A DNA stretch of 36,982 nucleotides from an uncultured Mycoplasmatota bacterium (GCA_946498375.1 CAMMOI010000008.1:1-36982), one strand, 5' to 3'. Shown: positions 8,687-16,994, counted from the first letter of the stretch. A program made the numbers and translations. Notes: generated by a model from the letters alone, not told the origin.

Positions 8687-9529
8687 CTATTTTTTAAAAT
8701 ACACTCGCCCATAATCAGAAGAACGATTAATTTTATAATCCATTAAACTGGTATATAGTAAATTCAAATAATTAACTTCTGTATTCTGATTATTAAAAAT
8801 TTCTATTATTTGATCAGAAGGATAAGGAATATATTTTAAAATATTGTATATATCCTCATAAGAATATACTTTACCAAATTTATATAATGATCTAATATAA
8901 AATCCTTCAGGAAAACTAAATAATTCTTCATCTTCAAACATGTTAATAAAATTATATTTACGATTTTGATAATCGTATATTAATGGATTAGTATTCTCAG
9001 TACAATATTCAAATCTAGTGCTAATTTTTGGTTTTTTTTGTTGAATAAAGGTTGGTTTTTGAAGCCATTGCTTAACAATATAAGGATTATTTATATTTAA
9101 TCTATAAGGAAATGCTATATTATAAATAATTTTACTATTTAAATTATTGTACCTATAAAATATTCCTGAATTATAGCCATAAAAATTTTCAGTTATTTCG
9201 TAACCCAATATTTGAATAATATTATTGACATAGTCATTTAAAAGAACTGCATCCTCTTGTATTTCTATGTTTTTATTTTTATCATTAATAGATTGTACTT
9301 TTTGATCTTTGTAATTAACAACTTGTTTTTCAAATTGATATTTATTTTCAATAAATGAATATTTATAAATATATAAACTATCATTATTATAAGCTATGAA
9401 AATTTTATTATCTGGTTTTTCTATAACAAATATTTGATCAGTATAATTTTTTTGAAATACAGTGTATAAATCATCGGTTATACATCCTAAAAGATTAATG
9501 TCACTTTCATTAATTTCACGAATAATCAT
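8687..9529 (-). CDS. Unknown protein, 280 residues
   Basis: I do not recognise this protein. It is soluble-looking, rich in Asn, Tyr, Ile and Lys, with no signal peptide, no membrane segment and no obvious catalytic motif. The first half is mostly alternating beta-like stretches (IFIAYNNDSLYIYKYSF); the C-terminal third has a Tyr/Pro-rich helix-forming part (about 220-265). The ATG has GAGGGAG seven to eight bases upstream, so it is translated. It follows typA by 51 bases with no terminator and no convincing promoter between, so it is probably read through from typA. Composition matches the neighbours, so there is no sign of recent transfer. Confidence 0.6.
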   Translation of the reverse strand: MIIREINESDINLLGCITDDLYTVFQKNYTDQIFVIEKPDNKIFIAYNNDSLYIYKYSFIENKYQFEKQVVNYKDQKVQSINDKNKNIEIQEDAVLLNDYVNNIIQILGYEITENFYGYNSGIFYRYNNLNSKIIYNIAFPYRLNINNPYIVKQWLQKPTFIQQKKPKISTRFEYCTENTNPLIYDYQNRKYNFINMFEDEELFSFPEGFYIRSLYKFGKVYSYEDIYNILKYIPYPSDQIIEIFNNQNTEVNYLNLLYTSLMDYKINRSSDYGRVYFKK

Positions 9530-9580
9530 TTATTTTCTCCCTCTATAAACTAATAAGACTTTGACAAGTATACATTGTAA

Positions 9581-11389
9581 TTAAATATTCTTAGATTCAC
9601 GATATCTTTGTTTAGGATCAAGAACTTTTTTTCTAAGTCGAATTTCATCTGGAGTTATTTCGACATATTCATCATCAGAAATAAATTCTAAAGCTTCTTC
9701 TAATGTAAATTTTTTGGGTTTTATTAAAGCAATTGCATCATCACTTCCACTTGCTCTGGTATTAGTAAGTTGTTTATTTTTACACGGATTGACATTCAAA
9801 TCGTTATCTCGATTATGTATTCCAACAATCATTCCTATATAAACATCAGTTGCTGGTTCTACAATCAATGTTCCACGATCTTGTAAATTATATAAAGAAA
9901 AACCAAGTGTTTTACCATTTTCCATTGAAACTAAAACTCCATTTTTTCGCCCACTTATATTTCCTGCATATGGCTTATAATCTTCATAACTTCTAAGCAT
10001 TATTCCTTCGCCCTTAGTATTAGTAATAAAAGCACTACGATAGCCTATTAATCCACGAGTAGGGGCAGAAAATTCTAAATGCGTATATCCATCTGGATTA
10101 GTAGAAACGCTTTGCAATTGGGCTTTACGTTCTTGCAAATCATTAATAATTGTCCCTGAATATTCTTCAGGTGTATTTATTATCACCTTTTCATATGGTT
10201 CATATTTTTGACCATCAATCTCTTTATATAATACTTCCGGTTTAGATACAGATAACTCATAGCCTTCACGTCTCATATTTTCTAGTAAAATTGATAAATG
10301 TAACTCTCCTCTTCCTGATACTTTAAAACCATCGGCATTTGGTAGTTCTTCTACTTCTAATCCAACATTTGTTTCTAATTCTTTTTCTAATCTTGCTTTA
10401 ATATGTCGATTAGTTAAATATTTACCGCTTCTACCGGCAAAAGGTGAATTATTTACTAAAAAATTCATTGATAAGGTTGGCTTTTCAATAATGATTGGCT
10501 CTAATGGATCTATAGCATCTTTATCACATATTGTATCACCAATAGATATATCTGAACATCCTGCTACTGTAACAATATCTCCAAAATATGCCTCTTCTTT
10601 TTCAACTCGATTTATTCCTTCAGTTACAAATAATTTTGTAATTCTAAATGATTCTATTGTTCCATCATTTTTGGATAAACTTACTGTTTGACCATTTTTA
10701 ATTTTACCTTTATTAATACGACCAATACCCAAACGACCAATATAATCATCATATCCTAATTGAGATATTTGCAATTGCAACTTATCTTCTATATTTCCCT
10801 CAAAAGGCTTAACATGATTAATAATAGTTTCTAAAAGTGGAGAAATATCATGACTTTCCTGGTCTAAAGAAGTCTTAGCAATTCCATCTTTAGCTGCACC
10901 ATATACAATTGGAAAATCCAATTGATCATCTGTGGCATTTAACTCTACAAATAGATCAAATGTCATATTAACTACTTCATCTACTCGAGCATCTTTTTTA
11001 TCTATTTTATTAATAAATAAAATTGGTCGCAAATTTTGTTCCAAAGCTTTTTTTAAAACAAATCTTGTTTGAGGCATAGGTCCCTCTGCTGAATCCACTA
11101 ATAATATAACTGTATCTACTGTTTTAATTACTCTTTCCACTTCTGAAGAAAAATCAGCATGACCTGGAGTATCTACTATATTAATCTTATAATCTTTATA
11201 TCTTATGGCACAATTTTTAGAATAAATAGTTATACCTCTTTCTCGTTCCAAATCATTACTATCCATAATACAATCAACAATTTCTTGATTTTCTCTAAAA
11301 ACACCATTTTGATTAAGTAAAGCGTCAACTAATGTAGATTTTCCTGCATCAACATGAGCTACAACAGCAATATTTATAATCTTTTCCAT
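9581..11389 (-). CDS. typA: Ribosome-binding translational GTPase TypA/BipA
   Basis: A GTPase of the EF-G superfamily that binds 70S ribosomes and helps 50S assembly and stress growth. It has 602 residues, near the family norm. Visible parts: G1 loop HVDAGKST (12-19), a G3 segment DTPGHADF, NKID (G4), and the TypA-specific C-terminal part with APTRGLIGYR, GRKNGVLVSMENG, HNRDNDLNVNP and RASGSDDAI. The G1 loop is unusual: most TypA proteins have HVDHGKTT, and here Ala replaces the second His and Ser replaces Thr; SS also replaces the usual GG after GHADF. These changes resemble EF-G and Tet(M)-type loops, but the C-terminus makes TypA certain. AAGAGGTG precedes the ATG. Confidence 0.95.
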   Translation of the reverse strand: MEKIINIAVVAHVDAGKSTLVDALLNQNGVFRENQEIVDCIMDSNDLERERGITIYSKNCAIRYKDYKINIVDTPGHADFSSEVERVIKTVDTVILLVDSAEGPMPQTRFVLKKALEQNLRPILFINKIDKKDARVDEVVNMTFDLFVELNATDDQLDFPIVYGAAKDGIAKTSLDQESHDISPLLETIINHVKPFEGNIEDKLQLQISQLGYDDYIGRLGIGRINKGKIKNGQTVSLSKNDGTIESFRITKLFVTEGINRVEKEEAYFGDIVTVAGCSDISIGDTICDKDAIDPLEPIIIEKPTLSMNFLVNNSPFAGRSGKYLTNRHIKARLEKELETNVGLEVEELPNADGFKVSGRGELHLSILLENMRREGYELSVSKPEVLYKEIDGQKYEPYEKVIINTPEEYSGTIINDLQERKAQLQSVSTNPDGYTHLEFSAPTRGLIGYRSAFITNTKGEGIMLRSYEDYKPYAGNISGRKNGVLVSMENGKTLGFSLYNLQDRGTLIVEPATDVYIGMIVGIHNRDNDLNVNPCKNKQLTNTRASGSDDAIALIKPKKFTLEEALEFISDDEYVEITPDEIRLRKKVLDPKQRYRESKNI

Positions 11390-11421
11390 ATATAAAACAC
11401 CTCTTTTTAATATCTTTATCG

Positions 11422-11450
11422 ATAATACACCAAAAAATATAATTTTACAA
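11422..11450 (-). promoter_or_regulatory. typA promoter
   Basis: A -35 TTGTAA (11445-11450), a 17-base spacer and a -10 TATTAT (11422-11427), just after the terminator of the preceding gene. Confidence 0.6.
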
Positions 11451-11451
11451 T

Positions 11452-11500
11452 AAAAAAATAGTTTATTTAAAACTAAATTACAATTTAATTAAACTATTTT
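11452..11500 (-). terminator. Terminator after the HAAS-domain gene
   Basis: Two 11-base arms, AAAATAGTTTA (minus strand, 11490-11500) and TAAACTATTTT (11455-11465), a 24-base loop and more T after the stem. It overlaps the stop codon of the upstream gene. Confidence 0.6.
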
Positions 11501-12063
11501 ACTTTTTTAGAGCCACTTTTTCTTTTCTTTACTTTTGGTTTTAATACAACGGTATATGCTTTAACAAAGATAGCTAAAGCTATGATGACATAAACTATTT
11601 CACATAAAAAGCGCCAGCAAAAAATTAAAACTGTACTAAGTGGTATAAATAAATATGCAAATAAGCCACTAATTAAATCTCTAACAAATATAACAGGTAA
11701 TTTAAGAACTGAAATTATTAATATTATTAATATTAATTGCAATATCAATTTAATAACATCTCTAATTGGTTGTTTAACAATATATTCAATAATATTTTCA
11801 ATTGCATCCAAAAATTCTTTGAAAAAATCGGCAATTGTCCCAGCGGATTCCTGTACTGGAGTTTCTATGTTGTGATCTTTTAAAATTGAATTTACTAATT
11901 CATTATAATCACCAAATTCTTCTATAATCTCTTTTTCATTTTTTCCGTTTTTTAATTTTCTTGTAAAAATAGTTTTATATTTTCTTAAAACTTTTTTTCG
12001 ATCATCATCATTTAATTTAGCTAATGAATCCTCTAATTTTTTTAAAAACTCATCTTTAGTCAT
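11494..12063 (-). CDS. HAAS-domain (DUF1700-like) membrane protein
   Basis: A 189-residue protein. The N-terminal 65 residues are a helical, charged HAAS-type domain: MTKDEFLKKLEDSLAKL, then an EIIEEFGDYNELVNSIL segment. Two or three hydrophobic segments follow at about 100-165, and a strongly basic tail ends in KKRKSGSKKVK. HAAS proteins usually sit beside a PadR-type repressor and act in envelope stress or signalling; no PadR gene is next to this one. I chose the ATG at 12063 because AGGTG lies six bases upstream; a GTG nine bases further up falls within that site. It is transcribed divergently from the PH-like gene at 12204. Confidence 0.6.
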   Translation of the reverse strand: MTKDEFLKKLEDSLAKLNDDDRKKVLRKYKTIFTRKLKNGKNEKEIIEEFGDYNELVNSILKDHNIETPVQESAGTIADFFKEFLDAIENIIEYIVKQPIRDVIKLILQLILIILIISVLKLPVIFVRDLISGLFAYLFIPLSTVLIFCWRFLCEIVYVIIALAIFVKAYTVVLKPKVKKRKSGSKKVK

Positions 12064-12085
12064 ATAAATCACCTATCTCATAATT

Positions 12086-12094
12086 ATTATACCA
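12086..12094 (-). promoter_or_regulatory. Extended -10 promoter of the HAAS-domain gene
   Basis: Extended -10 TG-G-TATAAT on the minus strand. No good -35 is seen at the expected distance, which is usual for extended -10 promoters. Confidence 0.5.
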
Positions 12095-12153
12095 AATAAA
12101 TTTTATTTTATAAAAATTATTTTTAGCTCTTTAATTTTAATTTAAATTATTTA

Positions 12154-12182
12154 TTGTATACAAATTTGTGATATGTTAATAT
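12154..12182 (+). promoter_or_regulatory. Promoter of the PH-like gene
   Basis: Plus-strand -35 TTGTAT (12154-12159), 17 bases, -10 TAATAT (12177-12182). The predicted start is within about 15 bases of the coding region, so the untranslated part is very short. Confidence 0.45.
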
Positions 12183-12203
12183 TAATTAAAAGGAATGATG
12201 AAA

Positions 12204-12515
12204 ATGGATTATCAACAATTATATAGTAAACCAGAAGAAGTTATCATAAAACAAGGAAGTGCCAGTTGCTTTGGTAACGAAAATAATATTAATGGTAATT
12301 TAGTACTTACCAATTATAGAATATATTTACAAGTAAATGACGAATATAAAATGAATGAAACTTTATTAAGTGATATAAATAAAATAACTGTCGGTGGAAT
12401 TAATGTTTTACGTTGTGAATTAAAAAACGGCCAGCGTTTTAACTTCCTTGTTACAAACGTTTTATCTTGGTTAAAACATGCCAAAAAAGCACTTAAAAAT
12501 GCTAAATCATTATAA
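12204..12515 (+). CDS. Small PH/GRAM-like domain protein
   Basis: The only plus-strand gene in the window, 103 residues. The pattern of a short beta-rich domain (NGNLVLTNYRIYLQV, then an LLSDINKITV strand and CELKNGQRFNFLV), closed by a Lys-rich amphipathic helix (LSWLKHAKKALKNAKSL), resembles bacterial PH/GRAM-type domains, which bind membranes or partner proteins. No membrane segment or signal is visible. Three in-frame ATG codons are close together (12195, 12198, 12204); AAAGGA lies nine bases before the last, which I prefer. The stop codon abuts the stop of the convergent patatin gene with no base between, so the two transcripts must overlap at their 3' ends. Confidence 0.6.
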   Translation: MDYQQLYSKPEEVIIKQGSASCFGNENNINGNLVLTNYRIYLQVNDEYKMNETLLSDINKITVGGINVLRCELKNGQRFNFLVTNVLSWLKHAKKALKNAKSL

Positions 12516-13724
12516 TTATGATATAACTTTTAAATAAATTGCCATAAAAAGTTCATTAGTAAATAAATTAGATAATGTTATAATTTGGGTTTTATTTGTA
12601 TTATCCAGTAATAAAAAAATCGCTTTTACTATTCTTTTTTTATTTACTTTTTTTAAATCCATTGCCAATTTAATATTAACATCTTCTATCTTATTAAATT
12701 CTGATATTAATAACTTATTAAATTTTTTTATACTATAAATTTTATCATCTCTTAAATTAAATAAATTACCACAATCTTCTACTACATTATTAAACTCTTT
12801 AATATTTTTTTTAGCATCAAAAAACTTATTATACTTTTTTATTATAAATTCTGATATATTGTATTTCGCCTTCTTAAGATAAAATTTATCTAATATTTTT
12901 TTATATTGATTTATATGTTTATTATAATTTTTCAACAAATGATTCTTTTTATATGTGAATTTACATCCATCTAAGAAATTTAACTTTTTTAAAGTATCGT
13001 TGTATCCTAAATTAATAGCTCTTATAGATTTCTCCGAATTAAATTCAAGCATATTCATAAGTTTATTATTTGGCTTAATAGTAACTATTTCTCCCGAAAA
13101 ATTTTTAGGTTTTCTTTTAATTCCAAGTGCTTTTAAATCTACAGCTATAATTTTTTGAGCACCCATATCAATTGCCAAATTAATTGGAAGGTTATCATAA
13201 TAACCACCATCTATATATTTTTGATCATTAATTATCTTGGCTTTAAAAGCAGGAAAACATGCAGCTGAGGCAATTGCATAATCTATTAATTGATCAGGAG
13301 GAATATCTATTTTTTTAAGTAAGGTAGGCTTTAAAGTAGTCAAATTAAAACTTACAATTCCATAATCTATTTTCGAAGAATAAAATTTAGGGGCATCATA
13401 AACTTTTCTTAATAACTTTTCAAGCTGAGTAGTATCCATCCCTTTATTTAATATAAATTCCTTAGTATATTTTTTATACAAATCTTTTAACTTTATATTT
13501 TCTTGAATACTATCCTGATAAATATTATTAAAAGAGATATTTTTCCATATGTGCATGCACTTCTTAAAATCATTTTGAACTACCATTATTGCATTTAAAG
13601 CACCTACTGATGTGCCAGTAACAAGATCAAATTTTATATGTTTTTTCTTTAAGGCCTTCCAAACTCCCACTTCATAAGCACCCAGCGCTCCACCACCTGA
13701 TAAAACTAATCCTACTTTTTGCAT
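12516..13724 (-). CDS. Patatin-like phospholipase (RssA-type)
   Basis: A serine lipase or acyl hydrolase with a Ser-Asp dyad. Three patatin motifs are intact: the oxyanion loop GGGALGAYEVG (10-20), the nucleophile elbow GTSVG with Ser39, and DGGYYDNLP with Asp172. No signal peptide is seen, so it is cytosolic or peripheral to the membrane. At 402 residues it is about 100 longer than small bacterial patatins. The extra C-terminal part (about 270-402) is Lys/Asn-rich and helical and I do not recognise it. GGAGG lies four bases before the ATG. It follows the rel-type gene by 25 bases without promoter or terminator, so both are in one transcript. Confidence 0.85.
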   Translation of the reverse strand: MQKVGLVLSGGGALGAYEVGVWKALKKKHIKFDLVTGTSVGALNAIMVVQNDFKKCMHIWKNISFNNIYQDSIQENIKLKDLYKKYTKEFILNKGMDTTQLEKLLRKVYDAPKFYSSKIDYGIVSFNLTTLKPTLLKKIDIPPDQLIDYAIASAACFPAFKAKIINDQKYIDGGYYDNLPINLAIDMGAQKIIAVDLKALGIKRKPKNFSGEIVTIKPNNKLMNMLEFNSEKSIRAINLGYNDTLKKLNFLDGCKFTYKKNHLLKNYNKHINQYKKILDKFYLKKAKYNISEFIIKKYNKFFDAKKNIKEFNNVVEDCGNLFNLRDDKIYSIKKFNKLLISEFNKIEDVNIKLAMDLKKVNKKRIVKAIFLLLDNTNKTQIITLSNLFTNELFMAIYLKVIS

Positions 13725-13749
13725 AATTCCTCCACTAATACTGACTTAT

Positions 13750-15228
13750 TTATATATTATATTTTTTTACTTGATCCAATATTAATCTTCTTGCTCTAGT
13801 AGTCTTACATTTTTCAGCCCATGTAGAATCTAAATTTATATTTTCATCAGATGTAAAGGTTACTAAATCTTGATTTTTTAATTGATGGGTAATCTCTACT
13901 GGTTTACTATTTATTATACCACCTGTTAAATATGGAGCTCTATTAGGACATACAAGAAAAGCAAAATCTATAATATTAGATCCCACAGGCATTTCTGAAA
14001 CTTTACCACTTGCTGAGCGAACATATATTTTATCTCCTAATACTTCATACTTTAATGTATTATAAAAATCTTGATCGTCTACTTTTAAAGTATCTATTTC
14101 AACTCCTTTAGAAAAAAAAGGATAATTTCTTTTTAAAACTTCTAAATCTTCTTGGCTATATTTTTGTAAATGATTTAATATTCCCTTAGTATTAGTTAAA
14201 GCCATTTTATAAGTTCTAATTTGAGCTTGAAGCATTAGCTCTTGTTTATCAATTAAAGTGGTGTGTAATGCTCTATATCCTGTTGTCTTAGGCATATAAA
14301 TATAATCTTTAAGTTTATCAGGAACGAAAGCATAACCAGCCGAATGAATAATTCGCAAAGTATCATAACATGAAGGAATATCATTGACATTGACTTGTAA
14401 GGCAAACAAATCATGAATATCATTAATTGCTCTTCCCTTTTGTAAAGATATAAATACATTATAAATGTTTTTTATACGTAGCTTAATTTCATGGGGAATA
14501 TTTTCCTCAGAAATTCTCTTTGACAAATCATTTTTTATATATTCTATTTCATCAGCTTTAATAACTTGAATATCTTTTAGTTTAGAAGATAGTTGTTCAT
14601 ATATGGTAGGATGTAAATACAACATACATAAATCTTGTAATTCTTTTTTTATACTATTAGCACCAATAGCTTGAGCAATAGGAACAAATACTTCCATAGT
14701 TTGTTTTGATTTTTCTAATTGTTTTTCCGGTTTCATATATTGTAAAGTCCTCATATTATGTAACCTATCAAATAATTTCACTGCTATAGATCTTATATCT
14801 TTATATAACAAACCTTTAAATATTTTACGTACATTTTTAGCAAATAATTCCTCTTTACCTATTTCAAAATCAAAATCCATGTTAGCTATTTTTGTTACGC
14901 AATCTACAATAGCAGCAACATCAGCTCCAAATTCTTTGGAAATATAATCTAAAGTACAGTCTGTATCTTCCACAACATCATGTAGCAAACAAGAACATAT
15001 TGTATCGCAATCCACATTATAAGAAGTCCCAATTCTAGCTACTTCTATAGGATGAATTATATAAGGCTCTCCACTTTTTCGTTTTATACCAGCATGTAAT
15101 TTCTTTGCTAATTTATATGCTTTAATAATTTTTAAACGATTATTTTCATTATAATCATATAAACAATAATTATTATATACTTCAAAAAAAGTTGCATCCA
15201 TCTGATCTGTGATTAAAAATTTATCCAT
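13750..15228 (-). CDS. Short Rel/SpoT-type alarmone enzyme, probably hydrolase-biased
   Basis: A (p)ppGpp enzyme of the RelA/SpoT superfamily. The order is an HD hydrolase domain (about 40-180), a synthetase-like domain (about 240-350) and a TGS domain (about 395-460). It then ends at 492 residues instead of about 730, so the helical, zinc-finger and ACT/RRM regulatory parts are missing. The hydrolase residues are present: HPI (His59), HDVVED (His83-Asp84) and Asp154 in DRLHNMRT. In the synthetase part the normal EVQIRT reads LQAQIRT, so the catalytic Glu (Glu323 in the streptococcal enzyme) is Gln334, and DLLAIR has become DLFALQ. By eye this predicts loss of synthesis with kept hydrolysis. 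The ATG at 15228 has AGGTG; a TTG 24 bases upstream lacks one. Confidence 0.85.
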   Translation of the reverse strand: MDKFLITDQMDATFFEVYNNYCLYDYNENNRLKIIKAYKLAKKLHAGIKRKSGEPYIIHPIEVARIGTSYNVDCDTICSCLLHDVVEDTDCTLDYISKEFGADVAAIVDCVTKIANMDFDFEIGKEELFAKNVRKIFKGLLYKDIRSIAVKLFDRLHNMRTLQYMKPEKQLEKSKQTMEVFVPIAQAIGANSIKKELQDLCMLYLHPTIYEQLSSKLKDIQVIKADEIEYIKNDLSKRISEENIPHEIKLRIKNIYNVFISLQKGRAINDIHDLFALQVNVNDIPSCYDTLRIIHSAGYAFVPDKLKDYIYMPKTTGYRALHTTLIDKQELMLQAQIRTYKMALTNTKGILNHLQKYSQEDLEVLKRNYPFFSKGVEIDTLKVDDQDFYNTLKYEVLGDKIYVRSASGKVSEMPVGSNIIDFAFLVCPNRAPYLTGGIINSKPVEITHQLKNQDLVTFTSDENINLDSTWAEKCKTTRARRLILDQVKKYNI

Positions 15229-15235
15229 ATTACAC

Positions 15236-15346
15236 CTACTTCCTATAATCAAAAAACAACCCGGAATTACCCAATGGTTGTTTTATACAATTTGAGCAAT
15301 AAGAAAGAAAGCATGCTTTTTTTATTTTAAGAATTCTTTCTTTCAT
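15236..15346 (-). CDS. Possible 36-residue leader ORF upstream of rel
   Basis: A short open frame within the rel leader, from an ATG at 15346 to a TAG at 15236-15238. The product begins MKERILKIKKA and contains three Cys (CFLSYCSNC). Its stop codon overlaps the ribosome site of the rel gene, and a terminator-like hairpin lies inside its last third. Its own ribosome site is poor (GGGTGATGG). It could be a translated leader peptide that controls the hairpin or is coupled to rel, or just a chance frame; with no relatives to compare I cannot decide. Confidence 0.3.
   Translation of the reverse strand: MKERILKIKKACFLSYCSNCIKQPLGNSGLFFDYRK
15253..15284 (-). terminator. Terminator-like hairpin in the rel leader (possible attenuator)
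   Basis: Minus-strand arms AAAACAACC (15276-15284) and GGTTGTTTT (15253-15261) pair perfectly around a 14-base loop, and T residues continue after the stem. It lies between the promoter at 15377-15405 and the rel start at 15228, inside the leader rather than after a gene. So it looks like a conditional terminator. Two short palindromes (AAGAATTCTT, AAGCATGCTT) just upstream could form competing structures. Confidence 0.55.
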
Positions 15347-15376
15347 AACCATCACCCAAACTTCCTAATTGTTATA

Positions 15377-15405
15377 ATTATAGTTTTTATAGTTATAAAA
15401 GTCAA
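15377..15405 (-). promoter_or_regulatory. Promoter of the rel-patatin operon
   Basis: A -35 TTGACT (15400-15405), 17 bases, and a perfect -10 TATAAT (15377-15382). This gives a leader of about 140 bases before the rel ATG, long for this compact genome. Confidence 0.7.
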
Positions 15406-15415
15406 CAATCAATTT

Positions 15416-16378
15416 TTATTTTTCTATAAAATATGCATAATATTCATCAAAAGTAATGTCATTTTCATAAATATATTCTGCAACATCTTTTCCTACATAG
15501 CGATAATGCCAGCTTTCTGCACCATATCCCGTAATATTTTCTTTTCCCTCAGGATATCTTAATATAAAACCATATTTATATGCGTTTGCTTCTAGCCAAG
15601 AATATGCTAATGATTCCTTAAATGTTGCACGTGATGTATTATCTTTACTAAAAACATCTATGGCCAGTCCTGTTTGATGCTCAGAATAACCAGCCCTAGC
15701 AGCTACAGCATCGGCCTCCTTTTCACCATAGGAATCTTTATATGAATTATATACCTCATCTTGATCTGCGTAAGTTCTATATGATGAATTAACAATTAAA
15801 TATATTCCTTCTTCATTTGCTGCATTCCACATATCAATAAAAGCATCATACACTTCTTGGCGAACACTTTGAGAATCACCATAATAATATTTACTATTCA
15901 TTTGAACTAAATCATCAGGTTCATAATCGGCAGATAATTTATAGTATTTATTACAAAGTATTAACTCATCTTTATTTATGTCCGTATCAATATCATGCTC
16001 ATAAGTTTCATAATCGGCATAAACGTTTACTATAGCTATAATTTGCGATAATTCCGTTTGTTTATGTTTATCATAGTAATCTAAATACCTATCTAAATTT
16101 TTCTTTAAGAAATATTTTTCTTTTAATAATGATATTAAAACATCATTTTTTTCCGACTCTAACAATTCATCCAGCTTTTTATTACTTAAATTCTTAATTA
16201 ATAACTTTACTTCATCCGCACTATATCCATGGACTTCTAATTTATATTCATAGGAATTTTTATACACATGATCTTTATATATCGATTTCCCAATTACTAT
16301 TGCTAAAATAATAAATACAATTAAACATAAAACTAATTTTACTTGTTTTTTTAATCTGATTTTTTTTCTTTTCCGCAT
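15416..16378 (-). CDS. D-alanyl-D-alanine carboxypeptidase, VanY type
   Basis: A zinc peptidase that trims the terminal D-Ala from peptidoglycan stem peptides. The 320 residues start with a basic N-terminus and one membrane anchor (about 13-33), so the catalytic part is outside. A helical linker (about 45-140) follows. The LAS/VanY domain has the substrate segment SSYRTYADQ (198-206), SEHQTGLAIDV with zinc ligands His234 and Asp241, and ESWHYRYVG with catalytic Glu288 and zinc ligand His291. The ATG at 16378 has AGGAG ten bases upstream; a TTG 33 bases further up lacks a ribosome site and overlaps the -10. No vancomycin-resistance genes are nearby, so a housekeeping wall role is more likely. 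Confidence 0.88.
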   Translation of the reverse strand: MRKRKKIRLKKQVKLVLCLIVFIILAIVIGKSIYKDHVYKNSYEYKLEVHGYSADEVKLLIKNLSNKKLDELLESEKNDVLISLLKEKYFLKKNLDRYLDYYDKHKQTELSQIIAIVNVYADYETYEHDIDTDINKDELILCNKYYKLSADYEPDDLVQMNSKYYYGDSQSVRQEVYDAFIDMWNAANEEGIYLIVNSSYRTYADQDEVYNSYKDSYGEKEADAVAARAGYSEHQTGLAIDVFSKDNTSRATFKESLAYSWLEANAYKYGFILRYPEGKENITGYGAESWHYRYVGKDVAEYIYENDITFDEYYAYFIEK

Positions 16379-16401
16379 AGTTACTACACTCCTATACTTC
16401 A

Positions 16402-16429
16402 ATTTTATCAAAAAATCTTAAAAAGACAA
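16402..16429 (-). promoter_or_regulatory. Promoter of the VanY-type gene
   Basis: A -35 TTGTCT (16424-16429), a 16-base spacer and an extended -10 TG-A-TAAAAT (16402-16407). Confidence 0.45.
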
Positions 16430-16466
16430 TATTTTATTAATATTCAACAAATTATTCTAATTTTAG

Positions 16467-16994
16467 CTAGTTTTTATAAACTATATTATATGTTTTATTA
16501 AGCGGATCATAAAATAGCATTTTTAGTATAGGATGATAAGTCAAGTAAGAATTAATAATTAAAATTAATATAATTACTAATAAAGCAATAAGGTTAATAT
16601 ATTGATTTAATTTTTTGTAAATTATAAAAACAGAAACAAACTGACCTAACATTATTGAAAAAAATAATAAGATAATAGTAAAAATTAAATTTTCTCCAAA
16701 TATAATATAGCAAGGCAAATAAATTATTAAAAAGAAAAAAATACAACATAAACTAGATATTAAATTTGCAAAAAATATATTATTATATTTTAATTTTTTA
16801 TTAAACAAACATAAAATCAAATAAAAAATAAAATAACAAGTAAAAATCATTTTTAAATGTTGAAAAATACTTTCATTTGTTGGAAATAAAAAACTAATAA
16901 AAGGATTTTTACACCAATTAAAAATGAAGTGAGCCGGAAAATTCAACAAAAAGATTAAGATACTGGTTATTAAAATATATTTAATTTTTTTCAT
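16467..16994 (-). CDS. Polytopic membrane protein, DUF6512-like
   Basis: A 175-residue membrane protein with about five hydrophobic segments and short loops. The segment FPTNESIFQHLKMIF (37-51), after a first helix ending in an HFIFNW stretch, resembles the NESxWEHxKL hallmark of DUF6512 proteins in clostridia, whose function is unknown. There is no clear ribosome site before the ATG, and a good candidate promoter ends only 11 bases upstream. The mRNA may therefore begin a few bases before the start codon. It lies between gtrA and the VanY-type gene and appears to be transcribed alone. Confidence 0.5.
   Translation of the reverse strand: MKKIKYILITSILIFLLNFPAHFIFNWCKNPFISFLFPTNESIFQHLKMIFTCYFIFYLILCLFNKKLKYNNIFFANLISSLCCIFFFLIIYLPCYIIFGENLIFTIILLFFSIMLGQFVSVFIIYKKLNQYINLIALLVIILILIINSYLTYHPILKMLFYDPLNKTYNIVYKN

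Noticed and set aside
9581-11389. Tet(M)-like ribosomal protection protein
   Set aside because: The HVDAGK loop resembles that group, but the C-terminal APTRGLIGYR and RDNDLNVNP segments are specific for TypA.
14253-14459. Minus-strand frames at 14253, 22204 and 25124
   Set aside because: Shadow frames of rel, gltX and rpsI, without ribosome sites.
15416-16378. Vancomycin-resistance vanY cluster
   Set aside because: No vanH, vanA-type ligase, vanX or two-component genes are nearby; VanY-type peptidases are common wall enzymes.
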